From Lepiota brunneoincarnata (lineage: Eukaryota > Basidiomycota > Agaricomycetes > Agaricales > Agaricaceae): a stretch of DNA of 64,000 nucleotides. The number at the start of each line of letters is the position of its first letter. The first letter of the stretch is position 1. The position numbers and the translations under genes were made by a program. Below, one piece after another: positions 1 through 7,766 of the stretch. A model generated the notes under the pieces. It made no database searches and was not told the origin of the DNA. It saw nothing but the letters and a program-made list of their open reading frames with translations. Where the stretch lies: contig JAEBUN010000001.1 in assembly GCA_023014365.1 (NCBI GenBank), positions 992,001-1,056,000 on the forward strand, in the 5' to 3' direction.

Positions 1-338
1 GAACTCTTTGCAAAGAGTTTTAGCGAGTTCCGGAGGCAGGACACGGTGCCCATGATATTTCTTGTTTGCCCAGATGGCCTCCAGGCCTGAGAGACCCTGA
101 GAGTAGCAGTCAATGAACCTGGCGGCACGATTTGAATACCTTCATCCTCATGAGAAGAGTAAAAGACTCAGAAAAATCCTAGCAGCTACCTTTGTATCTG
201 TAGTAGAGGAATATCATCCAAGCACCTCCTTACATTTGCCTCCATGTCATCAATATTCACCATAGCAGAGGAATTCCTGTACCTGAGCTTGACAGCACCC
301 CAGTACTGTTCAATGAAGTTGCACTCACAATGATATTT
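1..338 (-). pseudogene. C-terminal part of a DDE transposase, interrupted by the copia element
   Basis: Reading the minus strand from 338 downward gives a conserved block with HCECNFIEQYWGAVK, which resembles the catalytic-glutamate region of DDE (IS630/Tc1-like) transposase ORFs that are common in agaricomycetes. Further down, ANKKYHGHRVLP matches the usual tail of the same family. Between them an intron-like segment (about 131-194, GTAGCT to AAG on the minus strand) restores the frame when removed. The upstream half of the gene lies beyond the copia insertion at 5285-5470. The split and a frameshift make it non-functional. The family is recognised from memory, not from a search. Confidence 0.6.
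334..338. repeat. Target-site duplication of the copia element (left copy)
   Basis: TATTT directly precedes the TG of the left LTR. The same five bases follow the CA of the right LTR at 5285-5289. A 5-bp duplication is the normal copia signature. Confidence 0.9.
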
Positions 339-643
339 TGTAGAATAACTAAGACTCAGTAGCTTGTAATGCAAGTACTGTATATTCTATACCTGTAGAA
401 TAACTAAGACTAACATAGGCATAAGTATCATAGTGGGAAAAACATGAGAAGACTCTACTCACCTCAGTAGCTCGTAACGCGAGTACTAAGGTGTCTAACA
501 GCAGGCTGGTAGGTATATACACTACCGACAAATATCCATAAATGGGCGGAAACATGCCCAGTGTCGACAAACAATGTACAAACAAAAGAATCCCTAAACA
601 GGATATGTTGTGGAAAGCTCGACATGAGCTTGCTAGCTCAACA
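339..643 (-). repeat. Left LTR (3' LTR of the minus-strand element)
   Basis: 305 bp, starting TGTAGAATAACT and ending GCTCAACA. It differs from the right LTR at 12 substitutions, one 1-bp indel and a 19-bp block present only in the right copy. It contains an internal repeat: the GTAGAATAACTAAGACT motif occurs twice near its start, as does an AGTACT-containing motif. Confidence 0.95.
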
Positions 644-655
644 CTCCCCCTCAAG
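644..655 (-). other. Polypurine tract of the copia element
   Basis: On the minus strand this reads CTTGAGGGGGAG, directly upstream of the 3' LTR. That is the position and composition expected for plus-strand DNA priming. The stop codon of the reverse transcriptase frame lies inside it. Confidence 0.85.
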
Positions 656-2108
656 CCATGACGAGTCTGAGGGCCTGAGCAAAATGCTTGACTTTAGGCG
701 AAGGTAATGCCTTTGTAAACACATCAGCAATCATTTCATGTGTGGGGCAGTATACAAGCCTCAGCTTGCCCTCCTCAATCACCCATCGAATGAAGTGGTA
801 TCGGACATCAATATGCTTTGTCCGGGTGTGGTACTGGTGGTCCTTTGTGAGGGCGATGGCCGACTGGTTGTTGGAGTGAAGTGTTGTGGGGGTGGGGTCT
901 TCTGCAAAGACCTGGGAGATGAGGGAGTGAAGCCATAGGGCTTCCTTGGCTGCGTGCATCGCCGCCACATATTTGGACTCTGTAGTGGACAGGGTAACTA
1001 GCTCTTGACGCTTTGCACTCCAGGAGACAGTGCTGCCATTGATGAGAAATGCATACCCGGATGTGGCCCTCCTATCTTTGGCCATATTTCCATCTGCATC
1101 TGCGTATCCCTCTAGACTCCCCCTAGAACCTCCATATGTGAGTTTTAGCCCTCGCGTGCCCTTGAGATAGCGAAAGATTTGCTTTACGGCCTCCCAGTGA
1201 GTGGGGCCTGGGTTTCTGGAGAATTTTGAGACAACCTGCACAGCGTACACGATATCTGGCCTTGTGCCAATCGCTGCATACATTAGCGTGCCCACAGCCT
1301 CCTGGTATGGGATTCTGGCCATAAATGCGATCTCAGCAGTTGTTTTCGGGCTATGTTCTGAGGTAAGTCGTGTGGAGGGGTCCATGGGGATTGTCACTGG
1401 TTTTTGGTCTTCAAAACCAAAACGGCAGAGCAAGGACTCTATGTAGGAGTCCTGGGACATGCTGAGGGTGTTCTGCTCATGTACGTGAGCTATCCAGATG
1501 CCTAGTAGCCAGTGGATTTCGCCCAAGTCAGTGATCTCCACATATTCAGAGATCCTTGTCTTCAGCCAGACAATGAGAGTGATATTGGTGGCTGCGAGAG
1601 TGCAGTCATCAACATGAACAGTGAGGATGGTGAGGTCTGGCTCATCGTGTTTGAAGAAGACACACTGGTCAACTTCACAGCACGTGAAATCAAGGTTGCT
1701 GACCAGGATCTCACATAATTGTTGATACCATCGACGATCCAACTGTTTTAGGCCATAAAGGGTCTTCCTCAACTTGCACACTTTCCCAGGGTGTGCAGGA
1801 TCCTCAAATCCGGGTGGCTGGTGCATATATATGGTCTTGTCCTCACTGAGGACACCATTCAGGTATGCTCCCTTTATGTTGATCTGGTGGATCTCCATGT
1901 CTCGATCTGCTGCAATTGCCAGGATTGTTCTGATCGATGGGAGCTTAGCAACAGGTGCAAACATATCAAAATAGTCCACACCAGGGACTTGGGAGAAGCC
2001 TTGTGCTACGAGGCGAGCCTTGTATTTGACCATGTTCCCACTGGCATCCTTCTTGGCCTTGAAGACCCACTTGGATCCAACCTCGTTTATGCCCTCTGGG
2101 GCATCCAC
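651..2108 (-). CDS. Copia reverse transcriptase and RNase H domain (end of polyprotein)
   Basis: 485-codon open frame. It starts in the conserved entry to the copia polymerase (WVFKAKKDASG, then KARLVAQGFSQVPGVDYF). It contains the catalytic region ADRDMEIHQINIKGAYLNG and the polymerase active site as VHVDDC (copia usually has YVDD, so the aromatic residue before VDD is His here). It ends in an RNase H domain with GYADADG and TLSTTESKYVAA. Function in an intact element: copies genomic RNA into DNA in the virus-like particle and degrades the RNA strand. It is in the same frame as the integrase at 2313-3080 but separated from it by in-frame TGA codons, so it is not translated as one polyprotein here. 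Confidence 0.9.
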   Translation of the reverse strand: MDAPEGINEVGSKWVFKAKKDASGNMVKYKARLVAQGFSQVPGVDYFDMFAPVAKLPSIRTILAIAADRDMEIHQINIKGAYLNGVLSEDKTIYMHQPPGFEDPAHPGKVCKLRKTLYGLKQLDRRWYQQLCEILVSNLDFTCCEVDQCVFFKHDEPDLTILTVHVDDCTLAATNITLIVWLKTRISEYVEITDLGEIHWLLGIWIAHVHEQNTLSMSQDSYIESLLCRFGFEDQKPVTIPMDPSTRLTSEHSPKTTAEIAFMARIPYQEAVGTLMYAAIGTRPDIVYAVQVVSKFSRNPGPTHWEAVKQIFRYLKGTRGLKLTYGGSRGSLEGYADADGNMAKDRRATSGYAFLINGSTVSWSAKRQELVTLSTTESKYVAAMHAAKEALWLHSLISQVFAEDPTPTTLHSNNQSAIALTKDHQYHTRTKHIDVRYHFIRWVIEEGKLRLVYCPTHEMIADVFTKALPSPKVKHFAQALRLVMA

Positions 2109-2312
2109 TAGCTCCCAGGTTCCTGCTTTCTGGAGTGTGTTGAGCTCCTCGCGAATTGCTTGCTCCCATAGGTGCCAGTCTGCTCATTTTCGAGCTTCTT
2201 TTAGGTTTTGAGGCTCTAGTGCCTCAGCCTCTGCCATCTCTGCAGTGAAAACATGGACTTCCTCCCACTCGTTTGCCTCTACAGCTATGACTGCACGACC
2301 TTCTTGAAGGTC

Positions 2313-3080
2313 TCAAGCTTTCTGGCTTGGCATTTGAGTACATTGGGGATGGGGCATATGGTAGGCATTTTCGGCAGTGTCTGGTTGCTCTATATGTTTT
2401 GTTGAGGAGTTCTCTGGGGCTGGGGCTTGGGGTGTCGCTGTCGCATTCGTTGTTGCAGCAGGTATGTTTGCCTCTGCAGTCTCCTTTGCTGGTGTTGATA
2501 TTACTCTCTCCCCCTCGAGACTAGCAGTGGTGACATGGCCCTTTATATATCGAATATTTTGCTTGACGGACACTTTGCGAGTGTCAGGCCACCAAATTTG
2601 TACACCGTTGCTGGTCTCATCAAAACCCAGCCATCGTCCCTCCTTTGCCCTTGCTGACAGCTTGTTACGATCCTCTACTCGCACCCACACCTTCTCTCCA
2701 AACTCATGGACCTCTGACATGTCAGGTTTACGACTGTGGACCATTTCATATGGTGTCTTTCCATCGAGGGCCCTTGTACTGGTTCGGTTCATGAGCCAGA
2801 TCGCGTGTTTGGCTGCCTTGCCCCATAGATACCAGAGAAGCTTGCTTGTGTGGAGGAGTGCTCGGACACGCTCAAGGATGGTCCGATTTTGCCGTTCTGC
2901 TACACCATTGTGTTGTGGAGTGTCATGGACGGTGAGCTTTTGCTTAGTCCCTTGCAATTTCAAATACTCTTTGAAATCCTTACTAGTGTACTTGCCACCA
3001 CGATCCAAATGAAGGCATTTGATCTGAGCTTCGTATTGAACTTTGCACCAGACATCAAATGCTTGGTAGGTTGCAAACAC
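2313..3080 (-). CDS. Copia integrase core and C-terminal region (partial)
   Basis: Open frame of 255 codons from the rve integrase core. LHLDRGGKY carries the second catalytic aspartate, and HNGVAERQNRTILE carries the catalytic glutamate, in the usual D..E spacing. The C-terminal part has the copia-type segment WVRVEDRNKLSARAKEGRWLG. The first catalytic aspartate should lie upstream, between 3081 and 3234, where the frame is broken by one base relative to the zinc-binding part. The protein joins element cDNA to the host chromosome. The frame ends in stops just before the reverse transcriptase region. Confidence 0.85.
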   Translation of the reverse strand: MFATYQAFDVWCKVQYEAQIKCLHLDRGGKYTSKDFKEYLKLQGTKQKLTVHDTPQHNGVAERQNRTILERVRALLHTSKLLWYLWGKAAKHAIWLMNRTSTRALDGKTPYEMVHSRKPDMSEVHEFGEKVWVRVEDRNKLSARAKEGRWLGFDETSNGVQIWWPDTRKVSVKQNIRYIKGHVTTASLEGERVISTPAKETAEANIPAATTNATATPQAPAPENSSTKHIEQPDTAENAYHMPHPQCTQMPSQKA

Positions 3081-3234
3081 ATTGGATTTGTTTGTTAGCA
3101 GCTTGAGATGGGTATATTGTGACCAATCGTCAGTGAAGGTGACATAGTAGCTCTTCCCCCTTCATGTCTGTACTGGTGCTGGTCCCCACATCGCTGTGGA
3201 TCTCTTGGCCGAATTCTGTTGCTTGATCACCTGT

Positions 3235-3636
3235 TCACTCTTTTGAGATGGACTTCCTGGTGAGTTTTGCATAAGCGCATGACTCGCACTTGATGGGAGT
3301 ATTTGCTGATAGTCTTTCGAGGTTTACACCAGTTATCATTTGTCCCTCAACAAGGTTTCGGGCGATCTGGGGTGAGATGTGTCCAAGGCGGCGGTGTAGC
3401 TGGTCTAGGAACATCGGTTCATCGATGGTATTTGCTTCTACACGTCCTTCTGCTGTCTCAAATCTGTACAGCCCTCTCTCAGAACGTGGTACCTCAGCAA
3501 TCTTCTTCCCTTTTGCGTTGTGGATAGTGCATCGTCCCTCGGCAAATTTTGTGGTTATGCCTTGTTCATCTAGCTTCCCCACTGATACAAGAGTGTATCC
3601 TACTTCAGGGTGCATATAGGACATCCTGATAGACAT
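3235..3636 (-). CDS. Copia gag-pre-integrase zinc-binding domain (partial)
   Basis: 133 codons. It contains LHRRLGHISPQ followed by CESCAYAK, the HHCC zinc-binding signature of the pre-integrase domain. It overlaps the gag-protease frame at 3600-3636 in a different phase. The alignment of the two frames implies two extra bases in the overlap (about 3608 and 3625), so the original polyprotein was continuous and is now frameshifted. Confidence 0.85.
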   Translation of the reverse strand: MSIRMSYMHPEVGYTLVSVGKLDEQGITTKFAEGRCTIHNAKGKKIAEVPRSERGLYRFETAEGRVEANTIDEPMFLDQLHRRLGHISPQIARNLVEGQMITGVNLERLSANTPIKCESCAYAKLTRKSISKE

Positions 3637-4898
3637 ATGCTTGTCATTTCAGCACCATTTGGTAGGTCCACTATCATGCTTCCCTCGCTTGTAGCACTGA
3701 ATTGCTGCTTGTTTGCAGCCCGTAGTGGCTTCGATTCAATTGTTTTGAAATCACGGAAGGCTTCATGGTATGGGGATATGTGCCTTGCAGCACCAGAGTC
3801 GATGATTATGATATGGGGTGGGTGTTCCTCTGACTGAGCTGCAATTGGCATCTCATCGCTTTCGTCTGTGAGGGCGCATTCATCGTTTTGTTCCCCACAG
3901 GTTGGGAATATGTCTGGTGAGGTAAGGTTGTCCTCGTCACCCAGGGTCTCTGTTTCCACGAAAAAGGCTTCATCATCCGTCGCGACAGCATTGGCCTCTT
4001 GCCCCTTTAGGGCACTAGCTGGTTGTTTCTTTTTCTTTGGTGGTTTCAGACAGTCTGATCTCCAGTGGCCTTTCTTGTTGCAGTTAAAGCATTTTCCAGG
4101 TGGTTCCTTTGTCTCCCGTCTAGGCTTCTTGGGACCATGTTCTACTGCCATAGTGTCATCCCCCTCCAAATTCTTCGGTTTAGCCTTGGAGCTGGAACTT
4201 GACCCATGTGACTTCCATGAGCGTAGGCGATCCCATTCATCACACAACATGGTGACTAACATATTGGGGTGTACCGTGCCTCCTATGATTTTCACTGCAG
4301 ATAGCTGTGATGATGCAAAGTTTGCAAGTTGGAAGGGAAGTGATTGAAGTATTGTGCTTTGGTAGTCATCATCATTGATTGTTATTCCCATCGCGTACAG
4401 CTCTGCTCTCCTGGTCCTCAGATCATTTAGGAACATCCTAACGTCACCATCCTTGGGACATCTGGACTCCAAAAACTTTGCCCGCATCTCCATTTGGTTG
4501 AAAGCCCCTTGGTATGTGAATCCTTGTACTACGGCATCCCAGACTTCCTTGACATAGTTGAAACTCTCCGTCATTATCAGGATAGAGTCTGGTAAACGTT
4601 GCGACAGCAGGGAACACGCTATATCCTTGTTTCTGTCCCATTCTCGGATGTCTGCATCCATTCCTACAGGGACTGTGGGGGTAGTGCTCTTTGCTTTGCC
4701 TTTGTCAATGGATGGGGTACCAGGAGGGGTGGTGGATGAAGTGGTAAGGGTGGGACGTGGCTTGCTTCCATCAAAGTGACCCCATAGTCCTTTTCCACGT
4801 ATGATGGTATGGAAACGCATGGAGAATATTAGCCAGTTTGTGCCTTGGGGGTCAAGGGGTGGTACAGAGGTGGAGAGGTTGTCATTTATGGTGTTCAT
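3600..4898 (-). CDS. Copia gag and aspartic protease
   Basis: 432 codons from an ATG at 4898, about 60 bp inside the 5' LTR. The N-terminal gag region has the UBN2/retrotran-gag-like motif NWLIFSMRFHTIIRGKGLW. A CCHC zinc knuckle, CFNCNKKGHWRSDC, lies in the middle and would bind element RNA. IIIDSGAARHIS near the C-terminus is the DSG active site of the pepsin-like protease. The frame ends prematurely at 3600 because of the frameshift into the pre-integrase domain. Confidence 0.9.
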   Translation of the reverse strand: MNTINDNLSTSVPPLDPQGTNWLIFSMRFHTIIRGKGLWGHFDGSKPRPTLTTSSTTPPGTPSIDKGKAKSTTPTVPVGMDADIREWDRNKDIACSLLSQRLPDSILIMTESFNYVKEVWDAVVQGFTYQGAFNQMEMRAKFLESRCPKDGDVRMFLNDLRTRRAELYAMGITINDDDYQSTILQSLPFQLANFASSQLSAVKIIGGTVHPNMLVTMLCDEWDRLRSWKSHGSSSSSKAKPKNLEGDDTMAVEHGPKKPRRETKEPPGKCFNCNKKGHWRSDCLKPPKKKKQPASALKGQEANAVATDDEAFFVETETLGDEDNLTSPDIFPTCGEQNDECALTDESDEMPIAAQSEEHPPHIIIIDSGAARHISPYHEAFRDFKTIESKPLRAANKQQFSATSEGSMIVDLPNGAEMTSICLSGCPICTLK

Positions 4899-4941
4899 GT
4901 TGTGTATGACGCATTGTAATGAGTGTTAGAAAAATTTTTTT

Positions 4942-4959
4942 GGGTTGGGGCCCATAACC
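4942..4959 (-). other. Primer-binding site matching the anticodon stem-loop of initiator tRNA-Met
   Basis: The 18 bases next to the 5' LTR are complementary to a primer ending GGGGCCCATAACC. That matches the anticodon arm of eukaryotic initiator tRNA-Met rather than a tRNA 3' end. Drosophila copia and yeast Ty5 are known to prime from such a half-tRNA; the use here is inferred from the sequence. Confidence 0.7.
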
Positions 4960-5284
4960 TGTAGAATAACTAAGACTCAGTAGCTCATAACGTGAGTACT
5001 GTATATTCTATTACCTGTAGAATAACTAAGACTAACATAGGCATAAGTATCATAGTGGGAAAAACATGAGAAGACTCTACTCACCTCAGTAGCTTGTAAT
5101 GCGAGTACTGAGGTGTCTAACGGCAGGCTGGTAGGTATATACACTACCGACAAATATCCATAAATGGGTGGAAACATGCCCAGTGTCAACAAACAATGTA
5201 CAAACAAAAGAATCCCTAAACGGGATATGTTGTGGAAAGCTCGACATGAGCTTTCTGGCTTGACATGAGCTTGCTAGCTCAACA
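4960..5284 (-). repeat. Right LTR (5' LTR of the minus-strand element)
   Basis: 325 bp, same ends as the left LTR. The extra length is a near-duplication of the GACATGAGCTT segment close to its CA end (about 5250-5268). Confidence 0.95.
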
Positions 5285-5470
5285 TATTTTGGATAAATGG
5301 CCCATTATCAGTGAGAATTTCACAAGTTTTTGTTATCTGTGTCTCCTCCTACCGCATGAGCAATCACGTGATGTATTTCTTAAGCGGCAAAATGTTGACT
5401 TGGGATTTTGACTTCCGGCTCCTTTTGCTTGCTATCTCGTCAGAATACATTTTCTAGTCACTTTGCATGA
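5285..5470 (-). pseudogene. DDE transposase relic, portion upstream of the copia insertion
   Basis: 5285-5289 is the second TATTT target duplication. If the element and one target copy are removed, the minus strand reads IYPKYHCECN across the junction, restoring a typical transposase motif. This shows that the two flanks were contiguous. Upstream, ILTDNG is in another phase, so the gene was already frameshifted or decayed. Nothing else recognisable remains towards 5470. Confidence 0.55.
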
Positions 5471-7766
5471 AAAAAAATAAATTTGATATTATTCTGTGTA
5501 CGCCCAAGCTATTGAAAAAATTCAACCTAGGACCTCTTCTGACCAACCTACACTTAACTTCTCAGGTCTTATTTTCCCACTCCGATGACTTGTGCTGAAG
5601 AAATAAGAGGCCGAAGTTTGGCTGATTTTTGCTTACATAAGAGGTGCTTGTTCCTGGTGACACCTATCTTACCTACGCTGTATTTACATAGATACAGGTG
5701 GTTGCAGAACATGCACATCATTTGTTAGAGGTATGTACCTCAATGTCGCTTGATATATTCAGTATTTCCAGCTTCACTGGGGCACAAACAAAAGCCAGCG
5801 TTCATCCACGTGCACAGCCATCCGCACTTCTCTAATCCAATCCCCTAATCCAGATTTTTGCAAAATGCCTTGGCTGGACTGTATGCTTTGTCACAAAAAA
5901 GGGAAATCCGGGAAGACATCCTCCATGATGAGCACTGTCCTCTAATTACTCGATTGCGGGGACAAGTTCACGGGTAGTGTGGGACCATAGAACAGCTCAG
6001 AGTTCGCTCAGGATACAAATAGTGGGGTATCAAACCAGCGCACTATAGCTGTGGAGGACGGGAGAGGATCAGCAAGTGCTAGAGGCAACTTATTTGTGGC
6101 TAACTAGATGTTGAATCGGCAATCAGAGAACAGCAGAAGCTCTTTCTTTCTGAACTCAAGCACGACCGATTACTTGACCGTGATTCATAAACTAATCAAT
6201 AATTAACGAGAAGATTTACGCAGGGTCGCGTCGGGATAAGAGTATGTTAAAGATAGATCACTAGGATCCAAGTAGAAAACTGGATCCTAGGGTTTTCGGC
6301 ACATATGACGAGGCTGCTATGTACACCTGTTTACCGGGGAATGATGGGCGATCTCGTTGCTACCTAAGACACAATTGAGTCCATTTCTGAGTACCGACAG
6401 ACTATAGTGTCCATGAAGAATATGAAATAAAGGGTACAATATACGGCGAGCTGGCACTTATATTTCAACGGGATTGCGTAGAAGAAGACACAGGTGAACC
6501 GTGGCCACCTGAGGAGGACCTTATACAGATTATGAATGAAGCATCGGGGGCTGACTTGACCACTAAGTTTGACGCTTCACATATAAACTCTTTGTGATCA
6601 GGCGAGGATGCACAGCATCAGTGAAACAAATGACAAACTTCTCTCGCACTTGAAAAGATCCGATACTATGATAGAATTCCCAGTGAGGGGCTAAACCATG
6701 ATACTTCATTCGAGCACTATAACTCCTGATGTGAATAGCATGTTTTCCAATAGAATTTGAATGGCATTAGTCACTTATCAAGTGATTCGAGACATAAACG
6801 TGTTTGTTTCCTACTGGGGTACGACACGAATGCAGTTAGCTGTGGCTATTGAAATCATCCCAAAGAAGGTGGATAGCAACGACGGCATATATTCGTGAGA
6901 GAAAATGATGGCGGGGCGACGAGAGGGTAAGGAGGGTAAACGGATAAGTGTAACTACATGTAGGCTACGAGTATATAGACTACCTACAATGTGGCTAAGG
7001 TGGTCGGGTACACCAAACATCAGCATTCCGTCAGTTTGCCGGAATCCCAAATTCCAACAGTGGGCAACTCGATATGCACTCCACCAATACCCCATTCTGC
7101 CAAATCAGCCCAAAGATATGGCCCTGTCAGGTGAGCCAAATGCGGGTGTAACGCAGTTTGGGCAAACTATCGTAACCGGAACACTGTAGTAGATACATAG
7201 CAGCTAACACCTACACCACAGTAAGGTGGTCCTGTCCCCTGCTTCACAGACCACCTAGTAAACTCCTTACGTTGAGGAACCACCTAGGTGAAATTGTGGG
7301 AAGGTAGCTGATCTGAGAGGGGTGATCTAAGTTAAGAAAGGGAAAATGACAATGAATATGCTACGAGAGTCCATGCGATGTGCATCAAGGGGGCGCCATC
7401 ATTGATTAGGTCTAAGCAGAAATATGAGAAATATTTGGGTGTCTCTTCTACGGGCCCGAGCACCCGTCGGCGCACTGCCACGCCACCATCGTCCTTTGTG
7501 GGTCCTCGGGTAGTCGAGTTGCTGTTCCCCCAAAATGCACAGACCGATTATAGCGGACAATAGCCGCTTGGCACGGGTGTGTGTGTCCATCCCTTGATAC
7601 TGATCTACCCTATTTGAAATTGGTGCTGGACTTCGTCGACTGACCCCGAATCACCCAATCAGAATCAGAAACAATCAGAAACGCCTTCTCCCGATGTGTG
7701 CTTGGTATATCCATATAAAGGTGGGATGAATGAGCCCTACCTGATCCCCTCTTCACCTCCCTTCAT
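5471..7766. other. Gene-free stretch with a divergent repeat and a hairpin
   Basis: No coding region could be supported. About 5985-6205 resembles 15555-15790 (shared GGGGTATC, GTGGAGGA and GAACTCAAGCA blocks in the same order), so it is part of an old duplication. 7221-7290 holds nested inverted repeats: GTAAGG/CCTTAC, GGTGGTC/GACCACC and the palindrome CACCTAGGTG. Confidence 0.5.

Larger units (their letters stand above)
339..5284 (-). mobile_element. Ty1/copia LTR retrotransposon, full length, disabled
   Basis: Two LTRs (339-643 and 4960-5284) with TG...CA ends flank an internal region. Read on the minus strand, it encodes gag with a CCHC knuckle, aspartic protease, integrase, reverse transcriptase and RNase H, in the order that defines Ty1/copia. 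A primer-binding site abuts the right (5') LTR and a polypurine tract abuts the left (3') LTR. The element is flanked by TATTT duplications and sits inside a DDE-transposase relic. Coding capacity is broken by frameshifts near 3.6 kb and 3.2 kb and by in-frame stops between integrase and reverse transcriptase near 2.17 kb and 2.31 kb, so it is not autonomous as sequenced. LTR divergence is about 12 substitutions plus two indels, so the insertion is not brand new. Confidence 0.95.

Noticed and set aside
651..5284. CRISPR-like or tandem-repeat reading of the LTR internal repeats
   Set aside because: The repeats are two copies of short motifs within each LTR, explained by the retrotransposon; CRISPR arrays are not expected in a fungus.
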